The notes: a model not told the origin generated them from the sequence alone. A DNA stretch of 64,000 nt from Pseudorhizobium xiangyangii (GCF_020531965.1 NZ_JAJAWH010000016.1:62001-126000), one strand, 5' to 3'; counted from the stretch's first letter, positions 43,221 through 54,142 are shown. Program-made: numbers and translations.

Positions 43221-43670
43221 ATGGGTATGTCTGGAGGAGCCAAGAGTGGCGGCGGGGGCCGCAGGCGGCGCGGCCGCAGGAACGGCCCTGTCAGCGAGAT
43301 CAACGTGACGCCGCTCGTCGACGTCATGCTCGTGCTCCTGATCATCTTCATGGTCGCGGCGCCGATGATGACTGTCGGCGTGCCGATCGACCTGCCGGAA
43401 ACGCAGGCGAGTGCGATGAATGCCGACACGCAGCCGATCACGATCTCGGTCAACCCGGCGGGCGAAATCTATCTGCAGGAAACTGCAATCAACGTCGACG
43501 AGGTCGTGCCGAAACTCGAGGCAATCGCGACCACCGGTTACAACGAACGCATTTATGTCCGTGGCGATACAACCGCAGCCTACGGCGTGGTGATGAAGGT
43601 CATGGCACGCATTTCCGCAGCCGGGTTCAAGAACATCGGCCTTGTGACGTTGCAAGAACAGGAGCAGTGA
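43221..43670 (+). CDS. tolR: Tol-Pal system protein TolR
   Basis: 149 residues, ExbD/TolR family. Basic glycine-rich N-terminus, one membrane helix with the proton-carrying Asp in EINVTPLVDVMLVLLIIFMV, then the periplasmic domain. AGGAG upstream; 24 bp after tolQ. Confidence 0.95.
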   Translation: MGMSGGAKSGGGGRRRRGRRNGPVSEINVTPLVDVMLVLLIIFMVAAPMMTVGVPIDLPETQASAMNADTQPITISVNPAGEIYLQETAINVDEVVPKLEAIATTGYNERIYVRGDTTAAYGVVMKVMARISAAGFKNIGLVTLQEQEQ

Positions 43671-43680
43671 TCAGGTCGCG

Positions 43681-44802
43681 ATGAAGGGCAGTCTTGGGAC
43701 ATCGCTGGTTGTTCATTCCATGTTGCTCGGCTTTGCCCTCGTTTCGCTGGGCTCGCCGGCCTCTTTCGACGTGGCCGATGTCGAGGCGCTGCCGGTCGAC
43801 ATCATTCCCGTCGAATCCATCACCCAGATCCAGCAGGGTGACAAGAAGGCACCGATGGCCGAGAAATCCGCGCCGGTGCCGACAGCCAAGCCCAATATCG
43901 TCGAGAACGCCGAGAATGCCGGCGACAACGACGTCGATCTGAAGGCGCCGCCGACACCTTCCAAGCGTCCGGTCGAGACCGAAGTCGCCGCCGCGCCAGA
44001 GAAGACCGACAATCCACTTCCGAACCCGACGACCGAGACCAACGAGGTCAAGGAAATCGTGCCGGAGGAAACGGCGCCAAAGCCCACCGAAGTGGCCGCG
44101 CTTCCGGAAGCAAAGCCCGAAGTCGCGCCGAAGCCGACCCCTGAGCCGACGCCGGAACCGGCACCGGAGGAAGCGGTCGCCGACGACATTCCCCTTCCGA
44201 GTTCCGTTCCGGTTCCCGCCGCACGCCCGAAGCCCGAGCCTCCGAAAGAGCAGGCCAAGCCTGCGGAAAAGCCGGCTGAAAAGAAGCCGGAAACGCCGAA
44301 GGCTGCCGAGAAGCCGAGCGACAAGAAGGTTGCCGACAAGAAGCAGGAGACCGCCAAGTCCACCTCTTCCAAGGAGAGCGACTTCAACGCCGACGAGATT
44401 GCAGCGCTCCTCAACAAGCAGGACGCCGCCGGCGGTGGCGCCAAGCGTTCGACGGAGACGGCCGCCCTGGGCGGCAAGAAGACAACCAGTGGCTCGACGC
44501 TCAGTCAGAGCGAGATGGACGCGCTTCGCGGCCAGATCCAGAACAACTGGTCGATCATCGCCGGCATCGAAGGTGCCGACGGCGTGATCATTACAGTTAC
44601 GATGAAACTTGACGAAACCGGCGCGATCATAGGCCGCCCGGAAGTCACAGCCTCGGGCGGTTCTCCCACCGCCCGGCGCACTCTCGAGGGTAGCGCACTG
44701 CGAGCCGTCATGCGCTCGGCGCCGTTCAAGAACCTCCCCGTCGACAAATACGATGCCTGGAACGAGGTTGTCGTGAACTTCGACCCCAGCGAAATGCTTT
44801 AA
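43681..44802 (+). CDS. tolA: Cell envelope integrity protein TolA
   Basis: 373 residues. N-terminal membrane anchor (about 6-24), then a long low-complexity stretch rich in Pro, Glu, Lys and Ala (about 50-230) that spans the periplasm, and a C-terminal TonB/TolA-type domain ([29 protein letters not shown] end). Links TolQR to TolB/Pal. The linker is Pro/Glu-rich rather than the Ala/Lys helix of enterobacteria. Confidence 0.92.
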   Translation: MKGSLGTSLVVHSMLLGFALVSLGSPASFDVADVEALPVDIIPVESITQIQQGDKKAPMAEKSAPVPTAKPNIVENAENAGDNDVDLKAPPTPSKRPVETEVAAAPEKTDNPLPNPTTETNEVKEIVPEETAPKPTEVAALPEAKPEVAPKPTPEPTPEPAPEEAVADDIPLPSSVPVPAARPKPEPPKEQAKPAEKPAEKKPETPKAAEKPSDKKVADKKQETAKSTSSKESDFNADEIAALLNKQDAAGGGAKRSTETAALGGKKTTSGSTLSQSEMDALRGQIQNNWSIIAGIEGADGVIITVTMKLDETGAIIGRPEVTASGGSPTARRTLEGSALRAVMRSAPFKNLPVDKYDAWNEVVVNFDPSEML

Positions 44803-44822
44803 GAGCTGAAAGGCTGAACACT

Positions 44823-46127
44823 ATGATGAAACGCACTTTCATCCGCCTGATGATCGCGTTCGCGGGCATGACAATGATGTTTGCTCCGGCCCACGCGGTG
44901 GTGGAGATCAACATCAACAAGGGTAATGTCGAGCCGCTGCCGATCGCAGTGACGGACTTTATCTCCGGCAACGAGCTTGGGGCACAGATCAGCCAGGTCA
45001 TCGCTGCCGATCTGCAGCGCTCTGGCCTGTTCGCACCGGTGGATAAGGGCGCCTTCATCGAGAAGATCGCCAACCCGGATCAGCAGCCTCGTTTCGAGGA
45101 CTGGAAGGTCATCAATGCGCAGGCGCTGGTGACCGGTCGGGTTACCCGCGAAAGCGACGGCCGCCTTCGCGCCGAGTTCCGTCTGTGGGATACGTTCGCG
45201 GGCCAGCAGATGACCGGCCAGCAGTTCTTCACGCAGCCGGAGAACTGGCGCCGCGTCGCTCACATCATCGCCGATGCGATCTACGAGCGCGTCACCGGTG
45301 AAAAGGGCTACTTCGATACCCGCGTCGTGTTCGTTTCCGAAAGCGGACCGAAGACTGCGCGCCAGCGCCAGCTCGCGATCATGGATCAGGATGGTTTCAA
45401 TGTCCGTCAGCTGACCAACAGCAAGGACATCGTCCTGACGCCACGCTTCTCGCCCAGCCGGCAGGAAGTCACCTACATGTCCTTCGAGGGCAATCAGCCG
45501 CGCGTCTACCTGCTTCAGCTGGAGACAGGACAGCGTGAAGTCGTCGGCAACTTCCCCGGCATGACGTTTGCTCCCCGCTTTTCGCCTGATGGCCAGAAGG
45601 TTATCATGAGCCTGCAGCAGGAAGGAAACTCCAATATCTACACGATGGACCTGCGCTCGCGCACGACGACGCGCCTGACCAATACTGCGGCCATCGATAC
45701 CTCGCCGTCCTATTCGCCGGATGGCGCGCGGATCGTCTTCGAAAGCGACCGCGGCGGGCGCCAACAGCTCTACGTGATGGGCGCAGACGGCTCCGGCCAG
45801 ACGCGTATCTCCTTCGGCGACGGTTCATACTCGACGCCGGTCTGGTCGCCGCGCGGCGACCTTATCGCCTTCACCAAACAGTCGGGCGGCAAGTTTTCGA
45901 TCGGCGTCATGAAGCCCGACGGATCCGGCGAGCGCATCCTGACGACAGGTTTCCACAACGAAGGCCCCACCTGGGCTCCGAACGGCCGCGTGCTGATGTT
46001 CTTCCGTCAGAATGCTGGTGCAGGCGGACCGCAGCTCTACTCGATCGACCTGACCGGCTACAACGAGCAGGCGATCAAGACACCCGCGTTCGCTTCGGAC
46101 CCGGCCTGGTCACCGCTGCTTGAATAA
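44823..46127 (+). CDS. tolB: Tol-Pal system beta-propeller TolB
   Basis: 434 residues. Signal peptide ([16 protein letters not shown] region), N-terminal alpha/beta domain ([14 protein letters not shown]), then a six-bladed propeller with repeated [22 protein letters not shown] and [11 protein letters not shown] motifs. Binds Pal in the periplasm. Twenty bp after tolA. Confidence 0.96.
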   Translation: MMKRTFIRLMIAFAGMTMMFAPAHAVVEININKGNVEPLPIAVTDFISGNELGAQISQVIAADLQRSGLFAPVDKGAFIEKIANPDQQPRFEDWKVINAQALVTGRVTRESDGRLRAEFRLWDTFAGQQMTGQQFFTQPENWRRVAHIIADAIYERVTGEKGYFDTRVVFVSESGPKTARQRQLAIMDQDGFNVRQLTNSKDIVLTPRFSPSRQEVTYMSFEGNQPRVYLLQLETGQREVVGNFPGMTFAPRFSPDGQKVIMSLQQEGNSNIYTMDLRSRTTTRLTNTAAIDTSPSYSPDGARIVFESDRGGRQQLYVMGADGSGQTRISFGDGSYSTPVWSPRGDLIAFTKQSGGKFSIGVMKPDGSGERILTTGFHNEGPTWAPNGRVLMFFRQNAGAGGPQLYSIDLTGYNEQAIKTPAFASDPAWSPLLE

Positions 46128-46215
46128 TGGCGGAATGAGGGAAGGGGCGGTTTTCCGCCTCTTTGCCGCCCCAATCTCCTGAAAAGGAGCGGTTTAAGGG
46201 ACGCCGAATCGGAGA

Positions 46216-46243
46216 TTAACCATACGCATTTGGATATGGTTAA
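46216..46243. promoter_or_regulatory. Inverted repeat upstream of pal
   Basis: TTAACCATA-N10-TATGGTTAA, perfect 9-bp arms, 57 bp before the pal start, in the 170-bp tolB-pal gap. It may be a regulator site at a pal-specific promoter. Confidence 0.4.
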
Positions 46244-46299
46244 CCGAAACGGGTTAGAGTCTGGCAACTCTATTCTTTGATCTTAAGGAGAGACCGGCT

Positions 46300-46836
46300 A
46301 TGAGCCGCATTCATACACCGGCGATAAGCCGTATGCAGACCCTCGCTCGCAACCCGGCTGTCATCGCCTTGACGCTTGCGCTTGCGCTCGCTGGTTGCGC
46401 CAACAAGAAAAACTTGCCGAACAATGCCGGCGAACTTGGCCTTGGTGGCGCCGGTGGAGCAGCAACCCCGGGCTCCGCCCAGGACTTCACCGTCAATGTC
46501 GGCGACCGCATCTTCTTCGATACCGACTCGACGTCTGTCCGCGCCGATGCCCAGCAGACGCTGGACCGCCAGGCTCAGTGGCTTGCTCGCTATCCGAATT
46601 ATGCCATCACCATCGAAGGTCATGCCGACGAACGCGGCACGCGCGAATACAACCTTGCGCTCGGTGCCCGCCGCGCTGCTTCCACCAAGGAATACCTCGC
46701 TTCACGCGGCGTTCCGGCCAACCGCATGACGACCATCTCCTTCGGCAAGGAAAAGCCGGTTGCTGTTTGCGACGACATTTCCTGCTGGTCGCAGAACCGC
46801 CGTGCAGTCACGGTCCTCGGCGGCGCCAGCATGTAA
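46300..46836 (+). CDS. pal: Peptidoglycan-associated lipoprotein Pal
   Basis: 178 residues. Lipoprotein signal with lipobox LALAGC, Cys33; short linker; OmpA-like domain (DRIFFDTDSTSVRADAQ; IEGHADERGTREYNLALG; ISFGKEKPVAVC). Outer-membrane lipoprotein that grips peptidoglycan and TolB. AAGGAG upstream. Confidence 0.96.
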   Translation: MSRIHTPAISRMQTLARNPAVIALTLALALAGCANKKNLPNNAGELGLGGAGGAATPGSAQDFTVNVGDRIFFDTDSTSVRADAQQTLDRQAQWLARYPNYAITIEGHADERGTREYNLALGARRAASTKEYLASRGVPANRMTTISFGKEKPVAVCDDISCWSQNRRAVTVLGGASM

Positions 46837-47011
46837 TTCCGGTCGCCCGGAAACGATATCGTGAAGGCGGTCCAGCGGGCCGCCTTTTCTTTTTCCATAG
46901 TTTGGCCGAACTTCGGATCATTTTAGAGGTTCGACTTGGTTGCTTTTTGGCGCGGATTGGCAAAATCTCCAGCGGCGTCAAATCGGCGCGGATCAGAGCA
47001 GGACGGACGAT

Positions 47012-48037
47012 ATGAAGAAACTTGTCTTGGCAGCAATGCTAGGGCTGATGGTTACGAGCGGGTCCGCAGGGGCGTTTTCGTTGCCGAAACTCTTTCAGGG
47101 AAATACGCAGGCTTCGCAGCAGCGGCAGAGCACAGAAGCTCCGCTGGTGTTGGCGCAGGCCAACGATGCGTCGATCCGTGTGCAGCAGCTGGAAGAGACG
47201 ATCAGGCAGCTTAACGGTCGCATCGAGGAAATGAGTTTCCAGCTTCTGCAGATGCAGGAACAGATGCGAAAGACCCAGGAAGACAACGAATTCCGCTTCC
47301 AAGAACTTGAAAAGAGCGACAACGGAGCGGCCGGGAAACCGGCCGTTGCCTCTTCCAGACCTGATGCCACCAGACCTGATGCCGGCAACACCCCGGAAGG
47401 ACCGGCCGACGACGTGGCCGGCATCATCGGAACGCAACCCGGCCCAGCTGATGGCACCGGTCCCGCGCCCACGGGCACCACCGGCGCGCCTGAGACTGTT
47501 CTCGGCTCTATCGATTTTGATCAGAGCGGCAATCCGCGCACTGCCAGCCGCAACGAAAATGCCGACAATTCCTCAGGTCTGCCTGGCGTGGATACCGGAT
47601 CCAGACCGCAGGCGCAGACACCGGCCGGCGCTCCCGAGCAGACAGCGTCGCTCGGAAGCGAGAGCGACGTCTACCAGGTCGCCTATAACCACGTCCTCTC
47701 CGGCGACTATGCGCAGGCCGAACAGGAATTCACGCAGTACCTCGCGGACTTCCCTGAAGGTTCACGCGCGGCAGATGCTAGCTTCTGGCTTGGCGAAGCG
47801 CAGTATTCGCAAGGCAAGTTCAACGAATCCGCCAAGACTTTCCTCAATGCCCACAAGACCTATGGCAAATCGGCCAAGGCACCGGAGATCCTTCTGAAGC
47901 TCGGCATGTCGCTCGCAGCTCTCGATAATTCCGAAACGGCCTGCGCCACGCTGGGTGAGGTGGCGAAGCGCTATCCCAAGGCGCCGCGTGCGGTACTCTC
48001 GAAGGTTTCCTCCGAGCAGAAGCGTCTGCGCTGCTGA
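47012..48037 (+). CDS. cpoB: Cell division coordinator CpoB (YbgF)
   Basis: About 341 residues. Signal peptide MKKLVLAAMLGLMVTSGSAG; coiled coil (VQQLEETIRQLNGRIEEMSF) at about 50-90; long disordered Pro/Gly/Thr linker; C-terminal TPR domain (YNHVLSGDYAQAEQEFTQYL; SFWLGEAQYSQGKFNESAK). Coordinates peptidoglycan synthesis with Tol during division. The linker is longer than in E. coli. The start MKKL is chosen for the signal peptide; the frame is open further upstream. Confidence 0.9.
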   Translation: MKKLVLAAMLGLMVTSGSAGAFSLPKLFQGNTQASQQRQSTEAPLVLAQANDASIRVQQLEETIRQLNGRIEEMSFQLLQMQEQMRKTQEDNEFRFQELEKSDNGAAGKPAVASSRPDATRPDAGNTPEGPADDVAGIIGTQPGPADGTGPAPTGTTGAPETVLGSIDFDQSGNPRTASRNENADNSSGLPGVDTGSRPQAQTPAGAPEQTASLGSESDVYQVAYNHVLSGDYAQAEQEFTQYLADFPEGSRAADASFWLGEAQYSQGKFNESAKTFLNAHKTYGKSAKAPEILLKLGMSLAALDNSETACATLGEVAKRYPKAPRAVLSKVSSEQKRLRC

Positions 48038-48048
48038 TCCGGCGCGCC

Positions 48049-49371
48049 GTGGTCACCGCCGATCCATTTTCAATTCCGCCTGATGAGGCTGTCTCCCGTC
48101 TGCTGGCGCGATTGCCAAGGCCGGCAAGGCTGCTGGTCGCCGTATCCGGTGGCAGCGATTCGATCGGGCTGCTTCAGGCGCTTGCCAATGGCAGGCAGGA
48201 CGGCATCGAGCTGTTTGCTGCGACCGTCGATCACCGATTGAGGCCGGAGTCCGCCGGCGAGGCGCTTCACGTTGCCGATATCTGCCGGGGTGTAGGCATT
48301 CCCCATGTGATCAGGAACTGGGAGGGTGACAAACCCTCTTCCGGTATTGCCGCCGCCGCTCGTGAGGCCCGCTATCGCCTGCTCTGCGAAGCGGCAGACG
48401 AAGTCGGCGCTACCGCAATCCTCACCGGCCATACGATGGACGACCAGGTCGAGACCGTGACGATGCGTGCCGCGCGCAACAGTCAGCCGGATACGCCGGG
48501 TCTTGCAGGGATGGCCGAGGCCGTGCTGCTGCACCGCCGCCATTGGTTGTTGCGGCCTTTGCTGCGAACCCGACGTGCGGATGTCCGCAGCTTTCTTCAG
48601 TCTCTTGGCCGTGGATGGATCGACGATCCGTCGAATGTCGATATCCGCTCGGAGCGTGCGCGCACCCGGCAAAATCTTGGTGGGGAGGCTGTTTCCCTCG
48701 CCGCAATCGATGCCGCCGCAAGCCAACGCGCGGCAATCTCCGAAGCGGCGGCACGATTGCTTTCCATGCACGCGCAGGTCCACCACTCTGTATTAATGCA
48801 TATCGACGCCGATGCCTTTCGCGCCGATCCGATGGTCCTCCGCTATCTCCTGTCCGTATCCGCAGCGGTTCTTGGCGGACGGGAACAGGGGCTGGCGGCA
48901 GACAATCTCCAGCGGGTCCTGTCCTTTTGCCTTAGCGGAGAGCCGGGACGAATGACCGCGGGCAGGGTGGTTTTCGACAGTCGCCGTAACGGTCTTTATC
49001 TCTGCCGGGAAAGGAGGGGTATCCCGGCATTGCAGGTTGCGCCATGCGAAACGGCGATCTGGGACGGGCGCTTCCGTGTCGCCAACACAAGCAATGGGGC
49101 CGTCTCGTTGTTGCCGGTCGAGACGACCCGGCAAGAGGCGATCGAGCAATTTCCTGCAGTGCCTGCATCGGTCGCACTGCGCGCGTCACAGGTAATGCCT
49201 TACCCAGTCCTTGCCGGAGGAGAGCAAGGTTTTTCCTGTAAGCCTATCCTCGCGCCATTCGACCGCTTTTTGCCGCAGTTCGACCTTACGTTCGCGGCTA
49301 CGCTTGCGAAACTCTTCGGATGCGACGGCTTTCCGACTACGCCCTTCGGAGATTCCATACGGAAAAGGTAA
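48049..49371 (+). CDS. tilS: tRNA(Ile)-lysidine synthase
   Basis: 440 residues. PP-loop VSGGSDS at 32-38, followed by ATVDHRLR and TGHTMDDQVET, the N-type ATP pyrophosphatase signature. Adds lysine to C34 of tRNA-Ile(CAU) so that it reads AUA; essential in most bacteria. GTG start 11 bp after cpoB. C-terminal half less conserved, as usual. Followed by ftsH, the common rhizobial order. Confidence 0.92.
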   Translation: MVTADPFSIPPDEAVSRLLARLPRPARLLVAVSGGSDSIGLLQALANGRQDGIELFAATVDHRLRPESAGEALHVADICRGVGIPHVIRNWEGDKPSSGIAAAAREARYRLLCEAADEVGATAILTGHTMDDQVETVTMRAARNSQPDTPGLAGMAEAVLLHRRHWLLRPLLRTRRADVRSFLQSLGRGWIDDPSNVDIRSERARTRQNLGGEAVSLAAIDAAASQRAAISEAAARLLSMHAQVHHSVLMHIDADAFRADPMVLRYLLSVSAAVLGGREQGLAADNLQRVLSFCLSGEPGRMTAGRVVFDSRRNGLYLCRERRGIPALQVAPCETAIWDGRFRVANTSNGAVSLLPVETTRQEAIEQFPAVPASVALRASQVMPYPVLAGGEQGFSCKPILAPFDRFLPQFDLTFAATLAKLFGCDGFPTTPFGDSIRKR

Positions 49372-49470
49372 CCAGTGCGCTCGCTTTGCCTTGGCAAGGG
49401 CATGGTGCAACCCTATGTTAGCCCCAGCAAGGCTGGCTTTCGGGCTTGCCATATAGTTCCGGGGAGTTCG

Positions 49471-51405
49471 ATGAACCCAAACTTTCGAAATTTCGCCCTC
49501 TGGGCGATCATAGCGCTTCTGTTGATCGCGTTGTTCAGCATGTTCCAAACGGCGCCATCACAGACAAGCTCGCGTGAGATTCCGTATTCGCAGTTCCTCA
49601 GCGACGTGGACTCCGGCCGCGTCCGCGAGGTCGTGGTTACCGGCAATCGCGTGGCGGGCACCTATGGCGAAAACGGCGCCGGGTTCCAGACCTACTCTCC
49701 TGTCATCGACGATACGCTCATGGAGCGTCTCCAGTCGAAGAACGTCACCATTGTTGCCCGGCCGGAAACGGATGGGTCGTCCGGCTTCCTGAGCTATCTC
49801 GGTACGCTGCTGCCGATGCTGTTGATCCTCGGCGTCTGGCTGTTCTTCATGCGGCAGATGCAGGGCGGTTCGCGTGGAGCGATGGGCTTCGGCAAGTCCA
49901 AGGCCAAGCTTCTGACCGAAGCGCATGGCCGCGTGACCTTCGAGGACGTCGCCGGCGTCGATGAAGCCAAGCAGGATCTCGAGGAAATCGTTGAATTCCT
50001 TCGCGACCCGCAGAAATTCCAGCGTCTCGGCGGTCGTATTCCGCGCGGCGTGTTGCTCGTAGGGCCTCCAGGAACTGGTAAGACGCTTCTCGCCCGCTCG
50101 GTTGCCGGCGAAGCCAACGTGCCGTTCTTCACGATTTCCGGCTCCGATTTCGTGGAAATGTTCGTCGGCGTGGGCGCAAGCCGTGTCCGTGACATGTTCG
50201 AGCAGGCGAAGAAGAATGCACCGTGCATCATCTTCATCGACGAAATCGACGCCGTCGGCCGCCATCGTGGCGCCGGTCTCGGCGGCGGCAACGACGAGCG
50301 CGAGCAGACGCTCAACCAGCTGCTGGTCGAGATGGACGGTTTCGAGGCAAACGAAGGCATCATCCTGATTGCCGCGACCAACCGTCCCGACGTTCTTGAT
50401 CCGGCGCTGCTGCGTCCCGGCCGTTTCGACCGTCAGGTCGTCGTCCCGAACCCGGATATCGTCGGTCGCGAGCGGATCCTCAAGGTTCACGTCCGCAACG
50501 TACCGCTTGCGCCGAATGTCGATCTCAAGATCCTGGCTCGTGGCACACCCGGCTTCTCCGGTGCGGATCTCATGAACCTCGTCAACGAATCCGCCCTGAT
50601 GGCAGCGCGCCGCAACAAGCGCCTCGTCACCATGCAGGAATTCGAGGACGCCAAGGACAAGATCATGATGGGTGCCGAGCGCCGCTCGTCCGCCATGACC
50701 GAGGCCGAGAAAAAGCTCACCGCCTATCACGAGGCCGGACACGCGATTACCGCGTTGAAGGTCGCCGTTGCCGATCCCCTGCACAAGGCCACCATTATTC
50801 CGCGTGGTCGTGCGCTCGGCATGGTCATGCAGCTCCCCGAAGGCGATCGTTATTCGATGAGCTACAAGTGGATGGTGTCGCGCCTGACCATCATGATGGG
50901 CGGCCGTATTGCCGAAGAACTGACCTTCGGCAAGGAGAACATCACCTCGGGAGCGTCCTCCGATATCGAGCAAGCCACCAAGCTTGCCCGGGCCATGGTA
51001 ACGCAGTGGGGCTTCTCCGACGTGCTCGGCCAGGTTGCCTATGGTGAAAACCAGCAGGAAATCTTCCTCGGTCATTCCGTATCGCAGTCGAAGAACGTCT
51101 CTGAAGCCACGGCTCAGAAGATCGACAGCGAAGTACGCCGTCTGATCGAAGAGGCCTACACCGAGGCACGCGAGATCCTCACCAAGTACCATGACGAGTT
51201 CGTGGCAATTGCCGAAGGGCTGCTCGAATACGAGACTCTGTCGGGCGACGAGATCAAGGCGCTTATCAAGGGGCAGAAGCCGTCGCGCGATCAGGGTGAC
51301 GATACTGCGCCGGCCCGTGGTTCGGCTGTTCCGAGCGCCGGCGCCAAGAAGGACGAGCCGAAGGGCGGAGAGCCCGAGGGCGGGCTTGAGCCCCAGCCTC
51401 ACTGA
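49471..51405 (+). CDS. ftsH: ATP-dependent zinc metalloprotease FtsH
   Basis: 644 residues. Membrane helices at about 8-25 and 111-127; AAA+ ATPase with Walker A GPPGTGKT (198-205), Walker [13 protein letters not shown] region; protease zinc motif HEAGH (420-424) and downstream Asp in SGASSDIEQ. Hexameric quality-control protease of the inner membrane; also tunes LpxC and stress factors. ATG at 49471 with GGGGAG in front is preferred over a GTG 32 codons upstream. Low-complexity charged C-terminus. Confidence 0.96.
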   Translation: MNPNFRNFALWAIIALLLIALFSMFQTAPSQTSSREIPYSQFLSDVDSGRVREVVVTGNRVAGTYGENGAGFQTYSPVIDDTLMERLQSKNVTIVARPETDGSSGFLSYLGTLLPMLLILGVWLFFMRQMQGGSRGAMGFGKSKAKLLTEAHGRVTFEDVAGVDEAKQDLEEIVEFLRDPQKFQRLGGRIPRGVLLVGPPGTGKTLLARSVAGEANVPFFTISGSDFVEMFVGVGASRVRDMFEQAKKNAPCIIFIDEIDAVGRHRGAGLGGGNDEREQTLNQLLVEMDGFEANEGIILIAATNRPDVLDPALLRPGRFDRQVVVPNPDIVGRERILKVHVRNVPLAPNVDLKILARGTPGFSGADLMNLVNESALMAARRNKRLVTMQEFEDAKDKIMMGAERRSSAMTEAEKKLTAYHEAGHAITALKVAVADPLHKATIIPRGRALGMVMQLPEGDRYSMSYKWMVSRLTIMMGGRIAEELTFGKENITSGASSDIEQATKLARAMVTQWGFSDVLGQVAYGENQQEIFLGHSVSQSKNVSEATAQKIDSEVRRLIEEAYTEAREILTKYHDEFVAIAEGLLEYETLSGDEIKALIKGQKPSRDQGDDTAPARGSAVPSAGAKKDEPKGGEPEGGLEPQPH

Positions 51406-51429
51406 CATTCTCTCGATAGCTGTGGATGA

Positions 51430-51457
51430 AGGGCTGCCCCCAAGGGCAGCCCTTTTT
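51430..51457 (+). terminator. Intrinsic terminator of ftsH
   Basis: Ten-bp stem AGGGCTGCCC/GGGCAGCCCT, CCAA loop, then a T run; 25 bp after the stop. Confidence 0.9.
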
Positions 51458-51615
51458 CTTGGTAACGGGATGTAATCGATTTTGACGCTAATTTACGTGT
51501 CAGTTTGCGGAGAATGTGGCATGACCGCAGCCACCTGGATGGTGTTGAGCCATGCAGAGGCCGTGGCAAGCGCCGCGAAGACGCGCCGCCCGGGAGCGGT
51601 GACGAAGGAGTATTT

Positions 51616-52968
51616 ATGACACGCCGTTATTTTGGCACCGATGGAATTCGGGGGCATTCGAACGTATTTCCGATGACGCCAGACCTGGCGATGCGGGTCG
51701 GGATCGCAGTCGGAACGATCTTTCGCAACGGTAACCACCGACACCGGGTCGTCATCGGCAAGGACACGCGGCTTTCCGGCTACATGCTGGAAAATGCGAT
51801 GGTGGCCGGGTTTACGGCAGCCGGACTGGATGCCTTTGTTCTGGGTCCGATCCCGACGCCGGCCGTCGCCATGCTGACACGCTCGTTGCGCGCGGATGTG
51901 GGCGTGATGATCTCCGCCTCCCACAACCCCTATCAGGACAACGGCATCAAGCTTTTCGGTCCCGATGGCTACAAGCTTTCCGACGAGCTCGAGACCCAGA
52001 TCGAGGATCTCATCGAACAGGACCTCGCGGCCCAGCTCGCCAAGGCGAGTGACATTGGCCGTGCCAAGCGTATCGACGGTGTTCACGACCGGTATATCGA
52101 GCACGCAAAGCGGACGCTGCCCCGCGATGTAACCCTTCAGGGTCTTCGGATCGCCATCGATTGCGCCAACGGGGCAGCCTATAGGGTTGCGCCTGCCGTT
52201 CTTTGGGAGCTGGGCGCCGATGTCGTCACCATTGGCAATGAACCCGACGGCCAGAACATCAATCTCGATTGCGGCTCGACCAGCCCGGAAGCCCTCCAGA
52301 GGAAGGTTCACGAGGTTCGCGCGGACATCGGTATCGCCCTCGACGGGGACGCCGATCGCGTCATCATCGTCGACGAGACCGGTGCGGTCGTTGACGGTGA
52401 CCAGCTGATGGCGGTCATCGCGGAAAGCTGGCTGGCAGACGGCAGGCTGAAGGGTGACGGTATCGTCGCTACGGTCATGTCCAACCTCGGACTGGAGCGG
52501 TTCCTTTCCTCCAAGGGCCTGGGGCTGGCGCGCACCAAGGTCGGCGACCGCTATGTGGTCGAGCATATGCGCAATCACGATTTCAATATCGGTGGAGAGC
52601 AGTCCGGCCACATCGTGCTGTCAGATCATGGTACGACCGGCGACGGTCTCGTTGCAGCGCTGCAGGTGCTTGCGCGGGTCAAGAAGCTCGGCTGTCCGGT
52701 CAGCGAGTTGTGCCGCCGGTTCGAGCCGGTGCCGCAGTTGCTCCGCAACGTCCGTTTCTCCGGTGGCAAGCCGCTTGAAGACATCATCGTGCAGCAGGCA
52801 ATCGCCGATGCAGAGGCGGAGCTGGCCGGCAAGGGCAGGCTGGTAATCCGCCCCTCTGGCACAGAACCGTTGATCCGGGTCATGGCGGAAGGTGACGACC
52901 AGGGCCAGGTCGAACGGATCGTAAACGGGCTCGTTGGCGTGATTGCGGACGTCAAGAACGTCGCTTGA
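51616..52968 (+). CDS. glmM: Phosphoglucosamine mutase
   Basis: 450 residues. Converts glucosamine-6-phosphate to glucosamine-1-phosphate for peptidoglycan and LPS. Phosphoserine Ser102 in [12 protein letters not shown], metal loop DGDADRVI, sugar loop GGEQSGH, phosphate loop [14 protein letters not shown] at 51616 has GAAGGAG upstream. It follows ftsH, as in many proteobacteria, but behind a terminator, so it has its own promoter in the 210-bp gap. Confidence 0.97.
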   Translation: MTRRYFGTDGIRGHSNVFPMTPDLAMRVGIAVGTIFRNGNHRHRVVIGKDTRLSGYMLENAMVAGFTAAGLDAFVLGPIPTPAVAMLTRSLRADVGVMISASHNPYQDNGIKLFGPDGYKLSDELETQIEDLIEQDLAAQLAKASDIGRAKRIDGVHDRYIEHAKRTLPRDVTLQGLRIAIDCANGAAYRVAPAVLWELGADVVTIGNEPDGQNINLDCGSTSPEALQRKVHEVRADIGIALDGDADRVIIVDETGAVVDGDQLMAVIAESWLADGRLKGDGIVATVMSNLGLERFLSSKGLGLARTKVGDRYVVEHMRNHDFNIGGEQSGHIVLSDHGTTGDGLVAALQVLARVKKLGCPVSELCRRFEPVPQLLRNVRFSGGKPLEDIIVQQAIADAEAELAGKGRLVIRPSGTEPLIRVMAEGDDQGQVERIVNGLVGVIADVKNVA

Positions 52969-52990
52969 ACAAGCAATGGATTTCGCAAAA

Positions 52991-53020
52991 GAAAAGGCCG
53001 GCCAAGTAGCCGGCCTTTTC
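52991..53020. terminator. Intrinsic terminator of glmM (bidirectional)
   Basis: Perfect 12-bp stem GAAAAGGCCGGC/GCCGGCCTTTTC, 6-nt loop, with A and T runs on the two sides. Confidence 0.9.
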
Positions 53021-53146
53021 TTTTGCGTGCGGGATGACGCGTGGGCCACCGGCCCCGGAAATGTCGCCGTTTTTCCGCATGTGGTGATGTGGTAATCTAA
53101 ACAAGGTTAATATTAGCCGTCTGAAGTATAACGTCTTTTCGGCGTT

Positions 53147-53161
53147 TTAATCGGCAATTAA
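53147..53161. promoter_or_regulatory. CtrA-type box upstream of outer membrane protein gene 1
   Basis: Exact TTAA-N7-TTAA (spacer TCGGCAA), ending 68 bp before the ATG at 53229. Confidence 0.6.
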
Positions 53162-53228
53162 CTATCATCTTTCATAGTGGCTCTGATGAATTGCCGGCTT
53201 GTGCGGCTAGTGCGGATATTGGAGTTCT

Positions 53229-53990
53229 ATGATGAAAACCCTGGTGATCGGCATGACGGTCGCACTTCTGGCGACGTCTGCGACGGCTGCCGATCTTTAT
53301 CTTGATCCGGCCCCGGAAATTTCCGTTACGGACCCCTTTGGTGGATGGTACCTGCGCGGACACCTGGGAATGAGCAACCAGCGTCTCGGCAAGCTGTCCC
53401 ACCCGGGCTATGCCATCGTTGACAGCCACGAGTTCCTCGATGCTGGCGGCTTTGACAGCGCTCCTATCGGCGGCGTCGGTGTCGGTTATCAGTTCAACGA
53501 GTGGCTCCGGACGGATGCCTTCGTCGAATACCGCGGCAAGGCGGATTTTTCGGCCCTCGACCGCTACTGGGACGGTGCCGTGTGGAGACCCAACGAATAC
53601 GACGCCAAGAAGTCCGAGTGGCTGATCATGGCCAATGTCTATGTCGATCTCGGTGACTACCACGGGATCGTTCCCTATGTCGGCGCGGGTGTCGGCGCAT
53701 CGCGCAACACCATCTCGAATTTCACCGATGTGGACGTTTCACGCCCGGCCGTCGCCTATGCCGGCTCGGATCCGCAGTGGAATCTCGCCTGGGCGCTGCA
53801 TGCCGGCCTCGGTTATCAGGTAAACGACCGCCTCACCGTCGATTTCGGCTACAGCTACCTGAACCTGGGCGATGCGAAGACGGGTACGATCAATACCTTC
53901 GACGGATCTGCCGTGGAACCGGCAGCGATGAAGTTCAAGGACATCACATCGCACGACTTCAAGGTCGGCCTGCGCTATTCCCTGCAATAA
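53229..53990 (+). CDS. Outer membrane beta-barrel protein (Omp25/31-like), copy 1
   Basis: 253 residues. Signal peptide to about residue 20 (VALLATSATAA), then an eight-strand barrel pattern: GWYLRGHLGMSNQRL first strand, GVGVGYQFNEWLRTDAFVEYR, GIVPYVGAGVGASRN, and a C-terminal strand ending in an aromatic-rich FKVGLRYSLQ. This fits the Omp25/Omp31/RopB class of rhizobial surface porin-like proteins. CtrA box upstream; terminator follows. A related gene follows at 54143. Confidence 0.85.
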   Translation: MMKTLVIGMTVALLATSATAADLYLDPAPEISVTDPFGGWYLRGHLGMSNQRLGKLSHPGYAIVDSHEFLDAGGFDSAPIGGVGVGYQFNEWLRTDAFVEYRGKADFSALDRYWDGAVWRPNEYDAKKSEWLIMANVYVDLGDYHGIVPYVGAGVGASRNTISNFTDVDVSRPAVAYAGSDPQWNLAWALHAGLGYQVNDRLTVDFGYSYLNLGDAKTGTINTFDGSAVEPAAMKFKDITSHDFKVGLRYSLQ

Positions 53991-54014
53991 GCATATCAGA
54001 CCTCCAGAAACTAA

Positions 54015-54042
54015 AAGGCGCCCCCGAGGCGCCTTCTTTTTT
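54015..54042 (+). terminator. Intrinsic terminator of outer membrane protein gene 1
   Basis: AAGGCGCC/GGCGCCTT stem with a 5-nt loop, then C and a T run. Confidence 0.88.
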
Positions 54043-54064
54043 GGTCAGGGGTTAACAGACATGC

Positions 54065-54079
54065 TTAACGGTCGGTTAA
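54065..54079. promoter_or_regulatory. CtrA-type box upstream of outer membrane protein gene 2
   Basis: Exact TTAA-N7-TTAA (spacer CGGTCGG), ending 64 bp before the ATG at 54143; further TTAAC half-sites lie on both sides. Confidence 0.6.
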
Positions 54080-54142
54080 CCCGGGCCCGGCATAGTTAAC
54101 GGGAAACGTCTCATGGCTCCGTATGCCTGAGCAGGAATCCCG

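Noticed and set aside
49558..51408. 616-codon minus frame opposite ftsH
   Set aside because: Antisense shadow; His/Asp/Arg-rich, no motif.
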